The notes: generated by a model not told the origin, from the letters alone. Numbered from the stretch's first letter, positions 1-12,424 are shown. The stretch is DNA of 64,000 nt from Heterobilharzia americana (GCA_944470555.2 OX104130.1:73227160-73291159); one strand, 5' to 3'. Program-made: numbers and translations.

Positions 1-1122
1 ATGATGTTGATGAAGGTTTGTGACATTCCGTAGTGTTGAAGCAGCTGCCAAATTACTTCTCGGTTGATATCTTGATTGAAGGCCTTATCAGAGTCGATGA
101 AGTTGAGACAGACAGTTGACTGGCATTCCATGCTCAGTTCTATGATGATGCGTAGCGTTGCAGTTTGATGCGCACATGATGTTTTCTTCTTGAAGCCCGC
201 CATCTTGTTCTGGTCGTAATCCTTTTGAATCCAGCGCATCTTTTAGTCTCTCCGTGACGATGTGGCTTAGTATTTTCATTGGTATGGATAGGAGCATGAT
301 TCTTCACTGGTACTTGCAAAGAAGTAGGTCGTTCTTCTTTGGAGGATTGACAAGGTAGCCCTTCATACAATCAATGGACAGGTAACTTTCCTTCCTTGCC
401 TCCTTCCAAACCTCGTGCAGTAGTGATGCGAGCATGTCCACCGTTGTCTCTGCGTCTGTGTTCAGTGCTTCTGGTGGAATTCCATCTAGTCTTGCACCTC
501 CTCAGATTTCATCAACTTCATGCAGTTCAGGACTTCGACTTTTGTCAGAGGGCTTATGTTCACTTGTAGTTCTGACGTTGCTGGTGGTATTTCTGGACTA
601 GTAGCAGCAGGTGGTGGTGATGGTCAATTCAAGAGTTTTTCGAAATGGCCAGACCATCATTTCTTTTGTTTCTTCTCTCTGGTGGCTGTCGTCTAGGTTG
701 TAGTATCGGAGTAGATTATTGACTACTTTCAAGTTGGCAGTTTGCAGATTCCACTTCCATTGCATCTACTTTCGCAGATACCCAACCTACCACTTGTATG
801 CTACATCTCCTCACATCTTTCGCAATGGGAGCAGCCTTGCTAGGTTCAAACATGGTGCGGACATTTCATATGTCTATGCTTCGCTTAGTTTTGCTTTCAT
901 TCGATAATTGGCTTCCCGAAAGCTTTCACCAACTGGGGTCGTTTCGTCTCCCCGATTCATGAAAATAACATGTTTACTTTTATTTTTTAGATTTGTTTGT
1001 GCTTTGAAGCTTCTTTAGCTCCTGGATTGGACTGGTTTTCCGGTGTAGGGTTGTTAGCCCAATGCCCAACCTTCCCTCTTTATCCGGGCTTAGGACTGGC
1101 TAGTAACTAGTAACTAGTTAAC
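1..1122 (-). mobile_element. RTE-type LINE, 5' part, internally deleted, runs off left edge
   Basis: Non-LTR retrotransposon copy read on the minus strand. Its 5' end lies near 1122, where the motif ACTAGTTACTAG matches the 5' ends of the copies at 12.7, 21.66 and 38.95 kb. The untranslated leader spans about 1122-950. The start of the APE endonuclease follows (about 945-705; the ISESRWNGSG-like block is recognisable). The frame then jumps near 690-705 directly to the linker before the reverse transcriptase, so most of the endonuclease is missing. The RT N-terminal half continues to base 1: IPPEALN near 490, KGYLV near 375, and a degraded FIDxxKAF palm block near 70-100. There are several stops and frameshifts. 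The element would act in genomic integration by target-primed reverse transcription; this copy is dead. The RTE assignment rests on recalled family motifs. Confidence 0.85.
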
Positions 1123-1132
1123 CAGGCAAATT

Positions 1133-1135
<3 letters not shown>

Positions 1136-1182
<47 letters not shown>
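1136..1182. repeat. (AT)n microsatellite
   Basis: An almost uninterrupted AT dinucleotide run of about 45 bp directly beyond the 5' end of the neighbouring LINE copy. Its position next to the insertion suggests AT-rich target preference, but that is inference. Confidence 0.95.
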
Positions 1183-1186
<4 letters not shown>

Positions 1187-1199
1187 TCATAAAATAAAC

Positions 1200-1841
1200 C
1201 CTGAAAATATTGTTCAGACTCCTAAAATTTTATTTCACTTTCAATAGACTGCCATTCACTACGTCGAGCGAAATATGCAATACTTCAAAGGCGTCACATG
1301 CACTGATTGGAGTGAAGAACGCAAAGAAAATAGAAAACAGCTGTTCATATGAAGCAACATTGTCAGTTGGCCTGAAACAGCTGCCCTTCATAATGTCCGG
1401 AAACTTCTAAAATTCATATGGTTATTTGTTCATTATGTTCTTTTTCAACTTCGATTCTCAGAGTTATTTTGGCAATTTATTACTGTTCACTTTTGTTTTC
1501 TCATTATTCGCATCATATTCATATGATTAAGCTCGCTGATAAATCTTCAGAATGTACAATTGGCTGACCAATAACGTTAACCTAAGTATTTCATTTCATA
1601 GTAATCAAGAAGTTTGCAAAACATTTCGAACCACTTCGTGAATAAAACAAATTATCTGTGCGATTTCGCTCAGAGTTATGTTCTTTGCCATATATATACA
1701 CAATTGATGGCAAAATATTTTCTATTTGCCTTCTATGTCGTCTTTCAATATGGAAATGTTTTCAGGTGAACAAATAGAAGAGTCAAGCAAACAAACATAT
1801 CACGCCGTTTCATTAAAAAACTCATGTAGCTATATGTGATC
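1200..1841. other. AT-rich stretch, no gene recognised
   Basis: Unique-looking AT-rich DNA between two LINE pieces. A 66-codon open frame at 1210-1410 has no recognisable motif and the codon use of random AT-rich sequence. I see no RNA gene or repeat I can name. Confidence 0.6.
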
Positions 1842-2862
1842 TCTCTGGTTGTGGTCCACTGGATCATGCAACAAACCGTGAGGAGCCAGAGGATGTACAT
1901 ACGCTGTTTGACAGATGAAAAGATCTAAGGAGATTTTAATTTCGCCGATAATAGTGATTTATGTCTAATGTCTTGTCACACAAACTCGAAGACTTACAGA
2001 CGAAAACTAACAAGTTGGCTGAAGATGCTAGGCGATGCCAGGCAGCGAAGATGGAACCTCCTTTATATGAACGTAGAGAAGGCAGAGGTGATGAAGATAC
2101 CCGACCAGCAACAACAACAAGCAACAATCCCCATCAACAGTAGAAATCTAAACACAGTTGTCTCGTTCACCCACGAAAACAAGGTAGGTTTCAACTACAG
2201 GCGTTGGCAGTATCACAGATGAAGATGTCAAGGCCAGGATCGGAAAGATAACAAGACAAGCCTTTCTTCATTAATCTGAGATAAATGTGGAGATCTACTG
2301 CACTCCACTGCACTGCACTCAACATAACGCGTGAACAAGACACCGAATTTCAACAACCATGTCAGTCACGTCAGTGCTTTTATGTGGTAGGTGACACTTG
2401 GTGTGTTACGAAAAGCATTTCTAACAAACTGCACACAACATCATCAATATCCGCCACCTACACTCACTCGATAATGAAGATCAGAAGGCCAGAAAGAATA
2501 AGCAATAAGTAATTCTGGTTGGCCGGCAACAAACCAACAAACCAAGAATCCATCGTCCAGCATACATGCCGAAGAAAGTTGAGATAGATTGGATTGAACA
2601 TGCAATGAGAAGACAGTTTGGTGACATCACGCGCCAGGTCAGGCTAGGTCCTCGAGTGGGACGCAAATGGGAGACGACGATTTGGGAGTGCTAGGCTGAT
2701 GTAGGGGAGATGATGTGTGTGGAAGACAAGAGGGCTTCTAGGGAACGGTGGAGCCAGGTTAAGCAGACTAGAGAGAAGTGAGTGAAATGGCGCCGTCCTA
2801 CTGAAGCCCTATGTTTCAGTAGGAACCTAAGGGACAAATGATGATAATAATAATAATAATAT
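1842..2862 (+). mobile_element. RTE-type LINE, 5'-truncated 3' fragment with (TAA)n tail
   Basis: Starts inside the reverse transcriptase just before the palm (VVHWIM block near 1848). The catalytic F-A-D-D motif reads FADN at 1941-1952, so the second aspartate is lost. It continues through the thumb (SHKLEDLQTKTNKL in a shifted frame, VNVEKxEVM) to the C-terminal block typical of this family (GDITRQ near 2625, a WSQ block near 2750, SRNLRDK near 2820-2838) and ends in a (TAA)n tail at 2845-2861. The CTGG site that is expanded elsewhere (40.7 kb) has only about one unit here (near 2515). The frame is broken many times. The 5' truncation and A/T-rich tail fit ordinary target-primed integration. 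Confidence 0.88.
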
Positions 2863-5546
2863 GTGATCGTGGAATGAGGTTGAATGAATTATGTCGTAAA
2901 TTGAGGTCCCAGTGAAACAGAGAGAAAAGATATGAAAGCTTTCCAAGACCTCAAAGAATGAAGATATTTGCATTATTGTGATGAACTTTTTGCGGTGTCA
3001 TCAAACCCTGCAAGCAGTCTACAGGTTCATACAAATCTAAAACGCATAGTCAAACGGAAAATTGTCTGTTACCATATCATGATCAGCTCATCCTCAGCCT
3101 TTTTCTAATGTAACGCTGCGCTGGCTGACACTGAACGCTGAAGAAGTGGTGGTATGTAGCATCAAAAACTTTCTAAGCTGAGGCGTCCACTGAAAATTCA
3201 CAATTTCATTAGTTGACTGACTAACCTTACTTCATCAAGCATCCCTCGGTTAGCCCAGACACTTTCCACACAGTCATTTCACAGAACTCATGCAATCTAC
3301 GAATGAAACGTATGGTATAAAACCCGAAATCTCCTAGTGTCTTTATTCAACTGCTATGGTCGCGTGGTTAACGTTAGCATGATACAAAAGAGTTAAGTAC
3401 ACCTGAGTATACAAGTCTCTCATTACGTAGCTACTTTACCAACAGGATAGGTGCTGTAAATCATTAAATGACAAACAGAAATTATCAAGCCAATATGAGG
3501 TTTTTTTAGTGAACATCTAATTTTCGCTTGATGGGATTCAATGCCTCAGTCGAGCTGGCAATGCATTCAGCCATTCCACTTCGTTACCGTAAAACAAAAA
3601 TCAGCAGAGACTACTCCGAAGGAATCTCTTCACATTCAACAAGCAAAAGAGTACGCCAATAAACGTGCTCGGATAGTCGCTGAAAGCAATCAGAAGACTG
3701 CGTGATGTAGTAGAATGCACCCAAGACTTTTGTGACGTCTGCGTACTCCAAAATCGTCAAGTGCCCACCAGGGCGCGATTCAATAATCTCATACACCAAG
3801 GAGAAACAAAAAGCTTTATCCGCTTAGCGAAAGATACAGTGCACACAACTACCGTATCTTTGCTGCACTCATCTCTCAGAATAAACCTAATACACGAAAT
3901 ACGGTATGAACTACGAAAACTATATCCACAATACTATCAGTTCTCACCTTCAAGGCACAGTGATGAACTTCGATTTCACAGGTGCAACAAGATATGAAGG
4001 ATGTGTTGAGTTCATGCCACCAGTTACAACAATGAAAACAAAGATTAACCCACTTTTGGTATATGTACACTTACTTTTCTCAATTTCGAAAGTGAATTTC
4101 GTCAATTGATGAACACGATTTCAATCGAGATTTCAGTGATTAGGAAACCAGATGTCAAAATGAGTAAAAACCTATTCTCAGTTTCCATAAGCAATAACCC
4201 AACCAATGTATCCTAATTCTTGCTAAAACAATCTTTACACTACAATGAATACTGAAACCTGATAGGTAGACCAAAGTTTTGTCTAATAAATCAATCACTC
4301 ATTTTTATGTTATGACTAAAGATAATCTTTACTCATCTGAATCCATTAGTGAGCTGATAATCGCTGGGGAGAGGGATAAAATCGGTGAAATTTCCTTACA
4401 AACTGGAGCTTAGTATAATTTTTTTGAATGCATACTCCAGAAAGATAGATTTGGGGTTCTTTAAATTTGTCTTCATCAAGTGCTGTTATATAACGAACCG
4501 TAAAAATGATCGATTTTCGGTAATGGTATCACTGATAGTTATCTTTTCAATGAAGTTTATCCTGCTCCTCGCAATCAGTCGTCTATTCACTAGTATATCA
4601 CCGGTGTACTTGAATTTGGTTGTTCAAGTAGTACTGGGCACTTTTTATGGTATAAATGATGATCACTATCAGCAAAATATGATGATGCAATGTAGACACA
4701 CAAATATGCATGCGAGCATCTAATCTCATATATTCAAGGTTCATGATTACAATTTTCTATTTGAGTAATAGATTCTTTGAAGTTCTAATACCATAATAAA
4801 TGTGTATTTTTCTTTCTCTGTTTGGATTCCATATCTATATGTGTAAATAATGTAGAGAAATAACAAATTATGAGGAAGCGAAGATTTGTTCAACGAAGTA
4901 TCCTGCCTTGTTGATTCGATTCTGAAAGCTGTACACATATAACTGTATGCAATTTTACCGAGTAAGAATGTATGGTTGCTCAATAGAATGAGCAGATCTG
5001 ACTTGACCTTTGTACTTCTGTTTTTGCTTTACTTTTCTCTTCATTCACTTATTTTATTGCTTTCGCTACCATGAGGCTGCTTAATTTTTACTTTGATTCG
5101 GAAAATTGAATTACAATGACATGCATCTGTTGACAGGTATGGTGATCCCTGCATTAAAAAAAATCATCTTATACTTCAATATTCAACGTTTTTTAAAGTT
5201 TCATATCAGTGTTATTTAATTTTTCAAAAACAAGAAAAGAAAAGAGGATTTCAAATTCAGTACTGAAATCTAAAAATGTTCTTACGGAAATAGATAAGGA
5301 TCAACAGTAAAGTTAAAATGTTGTTTTATGATTATTATCTACTTTTGTCCTAAACAACATGAATTTTCATGTTAACTGGTGTATGATGGTGTGTAGACTC
5401 ACAGGGCAGCACATGTGACAAGGTATAGGAAATATAGAATAGGCGTCTACACAACATTGTATCTTCGCAATATATTGATTCTTTGATGAAAAGCCAACTT
5501 CTCTACTTATTCAATAATTGATATCAATCAGGAGTTATGCTACTAT

Positions 5547-5601
<55 letters not shown>

Positions 5602-6084
5602 AGCATTCTCAAGTAAACAAACTGTACCTACGGAAATCGGAATTAAGTTGGAGGTCTGAAAATAAATTATTACTTGTGTCGCCTAACATATGAATCAACT
5701 AGATAAACATCTTTATTCCTAAATTTAACAAGTGAATTGATAAATCTGTGCGAACTGATAAATGAGAGAACAGAAAAAGAGGAAGATTTTCTGAGTTTTC
5801 ATTGTAAAACTCAGACATTTTTCTGCCGAGATCATATTGTACGTGAATAACCAAAGTGATCATATGACACTTTTTTGACCTAACTATCCAATCATATCGC
5901 ATAAGTAAGAATTTTGATAAGAAGACCATCCTTCAGCTAAACAGACAGCACGTTTTGAGGTACTTAGAGAGGGGTAAGTTTCTTCCATATCCAGGTGGTG
6001 CAAAGCTTATGTCTTTATGAATTCCTAGTTTAACAGTAAAATCGTTTTTTTTATACATAAAAACAGACTGGAGATGAAGTTGTA
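2863..6084. other. Long AT-rich stretch, no recognised gene
   Basis: No RNA gene or known protein motif seen. Open frames at 3611-3799 (minus), 3761-3997 (plus) and 4385-4723 (plus, 112 codons with a hydrophobic middle) lack recognisable domains, conserved start context or splice-site support. I treat them as chance frames, though the 3.6-4.1 kb part looks slightly less AT-rich and could be an exon or transposon remnant. An (AT)n run sits at 5550-5600. Confidence 0.5.
5550..5600. repeat. (AT)n microsatellite
   Basis: Dinucleotide AT run of about 50 bp with a single GT interruption, in otherwise unremarkable AT-rich DNA. Confidence 0.95.
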
Positions 6085-7210
6085 TTTCTTTCAAATTGGC
6101 AGCGAAATACGGTTGATTAATTCAAAAACATGGAATCTGTCGACTATATTTGTGAACAATTATTAGAAACGAAATTAAACACAGGTATTTCAGCTACAAA
6201 TTTGACAGAACTATTGCTAAAATGTACAATGAATGTCCAATTCATCTTCAACAGTTATTTGTATGGAGTAGTTGATGCAGTAGCTACGGCGTCTATACTG
6301 TGCCAAATATTTGCAGACGTATTTTAAGCAAAATCGGAAAATGATCTTATGAGAGATCGAATTGCCAATATAGAGTTGGATTGTAAATACATGCATGATA
6401 CATTTTAGTCTTTGTTTGGTGTGTATGTATTAGTTCTATTCTGAACCACTTCATCAGTACTAATCCATCAGTTCACCTTACGTACAAAAATAAAATCAAT
6501 GATTTGATACATCGTCTTGATGTGCTAATGACAAGAAACAAGGACAGCTCTAAACTATGAAGTATATATAGAAACCTAATGTCTTAGGCATAGTATACGC
6601 ACTTCCTCAACTTCGTACCTATGAAGACCAAACGAAATGGAATTAGGAGCCTAGCTTTCAGAGTTAGATCATTTTTTCTAGGGAGTAGTGGGCAAAGGAC
6701 TACTGTGTATCCATGATTTTCTAAGTTAAAACGGATATCCGGATAATCTCATCGAAACTGACATCAACTACATTAGTCCTAAACAAGAAGTGATGGCAGT
6801 GAGGAAGAAGCCTTTGTTTCTGTACCTACCGTTCTAGAGAAATGTTGTAAGTGACATTCTATCAGAATGTCTAGCTAGACCAACCAACAAGAGGTTTTGT
6901 GCAGGTCATATTCGCATCTCATTCAGTAGTCGTCCGATGCTTAATCCGATACCAAAGGGTAGCTAACTTAATATTTGCTCTTCACCTTGCAAGTTGAAGT
7001 AGTGAAAAGTTCCATCTTAGCTCTCCTAGTCAACACAGGGCATCACATAGATGCTAATAAAGCTTTCTCAAACACGACACTGCATGTAGCTGCCAACACC
7101 TGCTAAACATAGTGGAGGCTGTCGCAATAAGACTGGTCAAGTCTGAACTTGACATTCAGAAAGAACATGTCCAAGCTATTCTTCTCCCTTGACCTTCAGG
7201 AAACTATAGA
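6085..7210 (+). pseudogene. Penelope-like element, RT plus GIY-YIG region, heavily decayed
   Basis: A reverse-transcriptase palm is readable at 6130-6400. TELLLKCTMNVQFIFN precedes VDAVATASILCQIFADVF, which corresponds to the VDGVAMGSPLGPILADVF block of PLE RTs. One stop codon (6325-6327) falls where the family has ATG. The catalytic box reads KYMHDTF at 6385-6405, so the first aspartate of YMDD is now histidine (CAT at 6394-6396). Downstream, NGYPDNLI (6730-6753), KKPLFLYLPF (6807-6836), a SSILAxLVxTGHHIDANKAF block (about 7010-7072) and EAVAIRLVKSELDIQKEHV (about 7110-7175) match the linker and C-terminal GIY-YIG endonuclease of PLEs. The YIG core itself is eroded. Many stops and frameshifts make it non-functional. 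PLE identity is strong; the subfamily is not resolved. Confidence 0.88.
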
Positions 7211-8440
7211 CCACTGCTGCCATTTTATTCGTTATCCTTTTGTCCACCATCATATCGTTCTTTGGTAAATGCACTATCTCAATGTTGAGTAATTTAAAAA
7301 ACTAAATCGATTTCCTTACAGTCCCTAAATTTCACTCTATTTTGAAAATGTAAATGGCCCTTATATGGCTTGTTTTTACCCTGTACAATTGTAAAACCTG
7401 AAGAGAATTTACTGCAAAAAATATTCATCTTTAAGATTGTTACTTGTGATAAATATTTAAGTAACTCGAATAAATCAAATATTTTGAATATTTCTAACGT
7501 CGAAACTCATCAATTCACAGTCTTGTAAACTGTATGTTTATGAAGATTCTCTAAACGTTTTTCAGTACCAATAAAACTTTGTCTATTTTTCACATATTTG
7601 AAACCAGCTGCAGATATCTCGTTATGTAAAAAGACATGGTGAAACAAACATCTATCGAAATGGCCAGAAGAAAATAAGAAAAGTGGTAGCAAATCTGCTC
7701 ATGGATTTTTCATGAACACATTCAACTCCAGTCAGAAATTTCTAAAAGAAAAAGACAGGCTCAACCGTAAGTAGGATTGACTTCGCTAACTGCAAAGCTT
7801 CACTTGAAGTTGTGGAAAATTTTACTTCACTATCTAGTGTAACAGTTGCTATTTCTGGACCATCTCATTCAAATATTTGCCGTTTCAAAACACTTGAGCT
7901 TTCTTATATCTTAAATGAACCCAAAGTAATCCAGTAAATATCACCTCGATAATTTCCTCTCTGCTCCAGCTCCATGAAAGTTAGTTATATTTCATTTTTT
8001 TCATGGTATGCACAATAATCCTACAGTTTTATTCCTTTATCATCTATGGACGTGATAAGTCAATTGTAACGAGAAATGGTCACAGGAAGTTTGGTAATTT
8101 CTTGTTGACTCGAAAATCACAAGTTCCACCGACTGAAAAGATCACCACATTATGCTAATTATGGCATAAAGTACATCTTAAGTATTCACTTCTTATTACA
8201 TGAAAATCAAGTGACTGACTGGATATCAATAGGTACGCGAAACGAGAATAAGTGGATGCGATACTTGAACTGGATACGAAACGCAACTATTCTCCCTCAG
8301 ACCTGAAACTTCACTACACCGCGAAAAGCAGAAAACAAAAACCGACCTGTGACTGTATAGAGGATGAGTATATTTTAACAAAATGCACATCATTTATATA
8401 CAGTTTTCCTGTAGAAAATGAAGCCACTAGGTCACATATT
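7211..8440. other. Spacer between PLE remnants, no gene recognised
   Basis: AT-rich DNA. It may include the 3' tail of the PLE that ends near 7210. The open frames at 7510-7692 (minus) and 8252-8446 (plus) have no recognisable motif and I do not call them genes. Confidence 0.5.
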
Positions 8441-8454
8441 GGATAATTATTTTG

Positions 8455-8760
8455 ATTGGTCAGCTGAGGGATGAAGTTGACCAATGAGGTTCATCCTGAT
8501 GACATAGCCACACGAAACCAAGGTTGAAATCTAAAACCTCCCACTTGGAGGTTGATGACTTTGAATACTGATTTCGACTCAGGCTGCTTCCTGTCAAAAA
8601 TGCTTCTTTACGTACCCGAGGTTCCAACATAAATGATCCATTGATGAGGGATATAAAGGTGCTTGAGTTTACCAGGCCTCACCGAGATGTCAATATAACA
8701 ATATTCATCTAAATACACACCTCAAAATTCACTGGTTTCTTTCGGTATCTCTGTTGTTTT
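8455..8760 (+). mobile_element. Probable PLE terminal-repeat segment with a decayed hammerhead motif
   Basis: Lies upstream of the PLE coding remnant at 9.4-10.85 kb. It contains CTGATGA (8496-8502) and GAAAC (8514-8518) at the spacing of a hammerhead core, followed by ACCAAGGT, which can fold as a very short stem III, and a GTT cleavage-type triplet (8523-8525). The outer ends of stem I can pair as GGTT (8488-8491) with AACC (8535-8538). Stem II no longer pairs, so cleavage is unlikely. It is established that PLEs of many animals carry minimal hammerheads in their pseudo-LTRs; placing this segment in that class is inference from motif and position. Confidence 0.5.
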
Positions 8761-9404
8761 AGCCTCTTCCCACGTATATTGTAACATAGTAACGAAGCAT
8801 AGGAGGAAATAAACTCTGTGTGGGATGCAAAACTTCTCAGAAATAAAAAGATTATTAATTCAGAAGTAAAGTGATAAAATTTAGGGAGAACGAATCGAAT
8901 ATTAAAAGTAACAAAACCAATAATCTTAAAAACGAATTCTCTCTTTCAAAGTGTTCAAAATTTTAAAAACCATATTGTAAAGTAACAAAAACACCGGGTT
9001 TACTAAAAGAATTTGTCACAAAAAGACAGTTCTTTAGGATGTCATACATTGGAATTAATGATGCAGTGATTTCTCTAAATGTGAAACGTAAATTTCATCA
9101 CCAAAGCTATGTGACAGTCAAATACACAAAAACTGTACATCATGCACACATGCATTGAGATCAACTGTACATGAAATACAGGCTAATGTTAATCACAGCC
9201 ATCTAATATATTACAAGTTAAAAGACACATTTGATCCTCTGAAGCATTGAATTGTCTTACAATAAGATTCTTTGACTATCTTGAAGATGTCATTCATACA
9301 ACTGAAATAGTATTAAGTTCAGTAGATAAGACAGTGACAGATAAGGTTCGAGTACATTGTGCTCTGACACCTAAGCGACACAAATAGACAAAACAGAACT
9401 TACC
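8761..9404. other. AT-rich lead-in to PLE, no clear coding motif
   Basis: No readable protein block. By position it could hold the decayed N-terminal part of the PLE that becomes readable near 9405, but I cannot support that from motifs. Confidence 0.45.
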
Positions 9405-10855
9405 GAAAGTGAAAAAAGAAGTTTTGAAGAACCTTTGAAATTACAGCAATACAGCAATTGCTAAATGGAACAAAGGCAACTCAACAGTAGTTTTAAACAA
9501 GTCTGATTACGTTCAGAAAGTCAAGGAACATCCTTAAACAGCACCATATGAAGAAATTAAGAAACCACTGGGCACTATTATGAATAAAGTTTGAAAATCA
9601 CGGTGGATCTAATACGCCGAATGAGGCCATTCCTGGTTGAGTTGAAATGCTTCAATTTGATGCCAAAAACTAATAATCCTAGTAGAATTTGTGGTACTAT
9701 CAAAATGCATAAGCCAGATTATCCTATTAGACCCATGATAGACTTTAGAAACACTACTTTTTATGACTTATCTAAATATTTAGAGGTGGTACTAGGTCCA
9801 GTTAGAAACCGTTATAAGCAGCGACTTGTTAACTCCTATGATTTAAAAGGATAGACTGGGTGACTTACATTTATTATTACATTTAAAGGTTAGTTTAGAT
9901 GTAGTTGGCTTGTATACTAATACACCTATTGGCATGGTTCTGGAAACAGTTTGAAATGGGTTCATAATGTGCATGAGCTTAAACCAAGAAAATAAGGTGC
10001 CAGTAGATGATATCATGTTAGAAGTACAGCTATGCCTAAACTCCGCAATCTTTATACTTCAGAATAAAATATACGAAGAAACATATGGGGTTACCATGGG
10101 ATCACCAATATCCACTATTGTTGCAGACATATGTATTCATTGACAATCACCCTCCCAGATTACCGATAAGTTCCTTAGGAATCGTGAGAAAAATACTAGT
10201 AACACAGGTGTTATTAGTAGTAGTAATAGTGGTGATAATAGTTATAGTAGTGGCAATAGTAATGTTAATAATAGTAGTGGCAATACTGTGAATAGAGAAT
10301 TTAAAACCTCTACGGTAAAACCATACAAAGACAGCACCTCAGAAACCCTACGTAGTATTCTCAATAAGGCTGACTGGGATTACAATGGTACTTAAACCAA
10401 CAAACTCACTGGAAAATGAGGTTTGTAGGTTGAAAGACCCTACTGATCCAATGAACCGCAATAGCTTAGTTTACCAAATCCCTTGCAACGAGTGTGAGTT
10501 CAAATATGTAAGTCAGAGTAGTAGGCCAGGGTAAATTAGGCTATTGGAGCACGAAAACCTAGCTAGGTCAAGATAAGTGGATCCTAGTAAGCTAAGAATT
10601 TGGAAAAAAGCTAAGCCATAGATATATGTGCGATTACGCACAACCGCAAAGTAGGATGGGACAAAGTGAAAATCTTTAGAAGTAACATAGCGCGGTGGAG
10701 GTAAAGATTGATAGCTGAATCTTCGTTTATTGAATCAACACCCATAACATGCAACAGGAATGACTAAGCACCTGTTCCGGATAAATGGAAAATCTTATTA
10801 CCCATATCACAAAGAAAGATAGAGGATTAGGACTGACCATAAACAGGATGTCTCA
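9405..10855 (+). pseudogene. Penelope-like element, RT and GIY-YIG endonuclease, palm deleted
   Basis: The readable order follows a PLE. VKKEVLKNL is near 9409, then the KWNKGNSTVVLNKSDYV block (about 9459-9510). An 87-codon frame at 9591-9854 contains RICGTIKMHKPDYPIRP and ends NSYDLKG. VSLDVVGLYTN follows at about 9889-9921 (RT motif A) and GVTMGSPISTIVADICI at 10088-10138 (motif B). The expected YxDD motif C is absent: the sequence passes directly into an S/N/G-rich linker (10201-10290). VKPYKDSTSETLRSIL (about 10318-10365) and KDPTDP lead into the GIY-YIG nuclease: VYQIPCNEC near 10476 and YVSQS near 10507, with C-terminal W-rich and RND-like blocks to about 10790. There are frameshifts (one near 10393) and stops throughout. 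Reverse transcription without motif C would be impossible. Confidence 0.9.
10201..10290 (+). repeat. Low-complexity GTA/GTG-rich tract inside the PLE linker
   Basis: About 90 bp of interspersed AGTAGT, AGTGGC and AATAGT triplets. In the PLE frame it encodes a serine/asparagine/glycine-rich stretch between RT motif B and the endonuclease linker, exactly where the catalytic palm motif C should be. Probably a microsatellite-like expansion associated with the deletion. Confidence 0.8.
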
Positions 10856-12061
10856 GTGATTTTTAATTATCTTCATAGGAATATGGACAATAAATTATGT
10901 CCGTAAAGTAATCAAGTAAATAATGCTTTTACACGATGGGGTAACTCTAATAAATCAATAAAAATGGAACCACATTCTACCGCAGTGCAAAAATTTTACT
11001 TTTATGTTATTGAATAATTCAGGATAGGCAATATCTGTAGAATAAGATAGCTCCATTTTATTTCACAGGTTTTTCATCAGCTGCATATAGCTGAAATAAA
11101 TAAATGATAAAGTCCCGAAAGTAAAAACCTGTCAGTTCTTCCTCTATGAGTCTAGACGGTATGAATAACACATATTTAGGGTTTCATACAAATTAGGCTA
11201 ACTTGGATATTTCTAAAGGATACTGAGATGCATTTTGTTCTGTCTTTTGACGTCTATCATCGTCAATGATGTGTTCATTTCAATTCATATTTCTGCTATA
11301 CAGTGGATTACTTTGCTTCTAGAAAAAGTATGAAGCTTTAGGCTGGAGTTTTTTTGATAAATGCTGTGGGATTCTGATGCACAATGGCCTCACTGTGTTG
11401 TAGTTGCTTGATTTCATTTGCACATAAACATTCCTTGAAGACTGGAAAAGGTAAGTGATTTGACCAAATTACTGAAAATCGGTAAACTGAGACTAAATTT
11501 ACGACCAGGGTTCAGATTATGCTTTGTTTAAAACCCAACTCTGTCGCTGACTTTGATACTCTGTCGATAAAGTTCGACTTCATTTGTGATTCGACATGGT
11601 GTCTTGAAATCCATGGGATGTTTTCATATACGTTTTACAGGGTATTCACCGTTTGAGGGTTGCTGCCTGCTCACATTAATTCAGCTTGAAATAATTCTTT
11701 GCGGTTTACTTCCTCAGTTTTTGTTGAACGTTGAGACTGAATGCCTCCGGTGACTGATCAAAAAAAACGTCACAGTTGAAATATGTATTTAAATGACTGG
11801 TGTAGAGATAGTTAACTGCTTCAGTGTCACCGTCTTCCATGTATTGCATACAAGTGTCGTCATATTCCGTCTGATAGGAGTCAGCGTACAACCGCATCAA
11901 GTTTCATGTCCGATGTGAACGATCACAAAGGATGGGAAATTCGCACGCAAACCACAAATGTAACCTACAGTCAAAAATCAAAACTTTCAAGGTAGGTCTT
12001 TCTAGATGTCCATGAGGATTTTCAATTTCAGTACACATTAAAAGTGTAGTTTACCATGTGG
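10856..12061. other. AT-rich stretch, no gene recognised
   Basis: The first part may be PLE 3' untranslated sequence. The 64-codon minus frame at 11706-11900 has no recognisable motif. No RNA gene seen. Confidence 0.5.
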
Positions 12062-12186
12062 CTAGAGGTGGAATCCAGGGTACGTGTGTCGTCTTATCTG
12101 AAGCTCATCGGTTGCATGTACCTGCACTTCAGTGAGTGGTGTTGTTCGCTTCAAACACCAAAGCACTATCCACTAGAAAAACGGAG
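12062..12186 (-). mobile_element. Sm-alpha-like tRNA-derived SINE with decayed hammerhead
   Basis: On the minus strand it reads as a tRNA-like head (AGTGGATAGTGCTTTGGTG near 12180-12160) followed by a hammerhead relic. The core box is CCGATGA (rc of 12105-12111) instead of CTGATGA, and the second box is GACA (rc of 12087-12090) instead of GAAA. The 3' side CCTGGATTCCAC matches the distal stem I of the Sm-alpha ribozyme as I recall it. Two core substitutions should abolish cleavage. It faces head-to-head with the copy beginning at 12425. Confidence 0.7.
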
Positions 12187-12424
12187 CGCAAGGAGGTATC
12201 TCTTGTGCATCGGATATTAGTAGTTGTTCTGATACTCGTATTTTCCTGTTGACATGCAGCGTCGAATTACCTGATCACCGTTGGTGCATGTGGTCCGATG
12301 GGGATCACTTGACTCTACCGACATATTTACCATGTTGCCGTCTAGCTAATGTCTAACAGCGAAAAATTTCAACTACCAAAAGCAACAAATGATACTTGCT
12401 ATACAACAGGTGGGTTTCATGGAC

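Noticed and set aside
4385..4723. 112-codon frame with hydrophobic segment
   Set aside because: No recognisable family and composition of random AT-rich DNA; hydrophobicity follows from T-rich codons.
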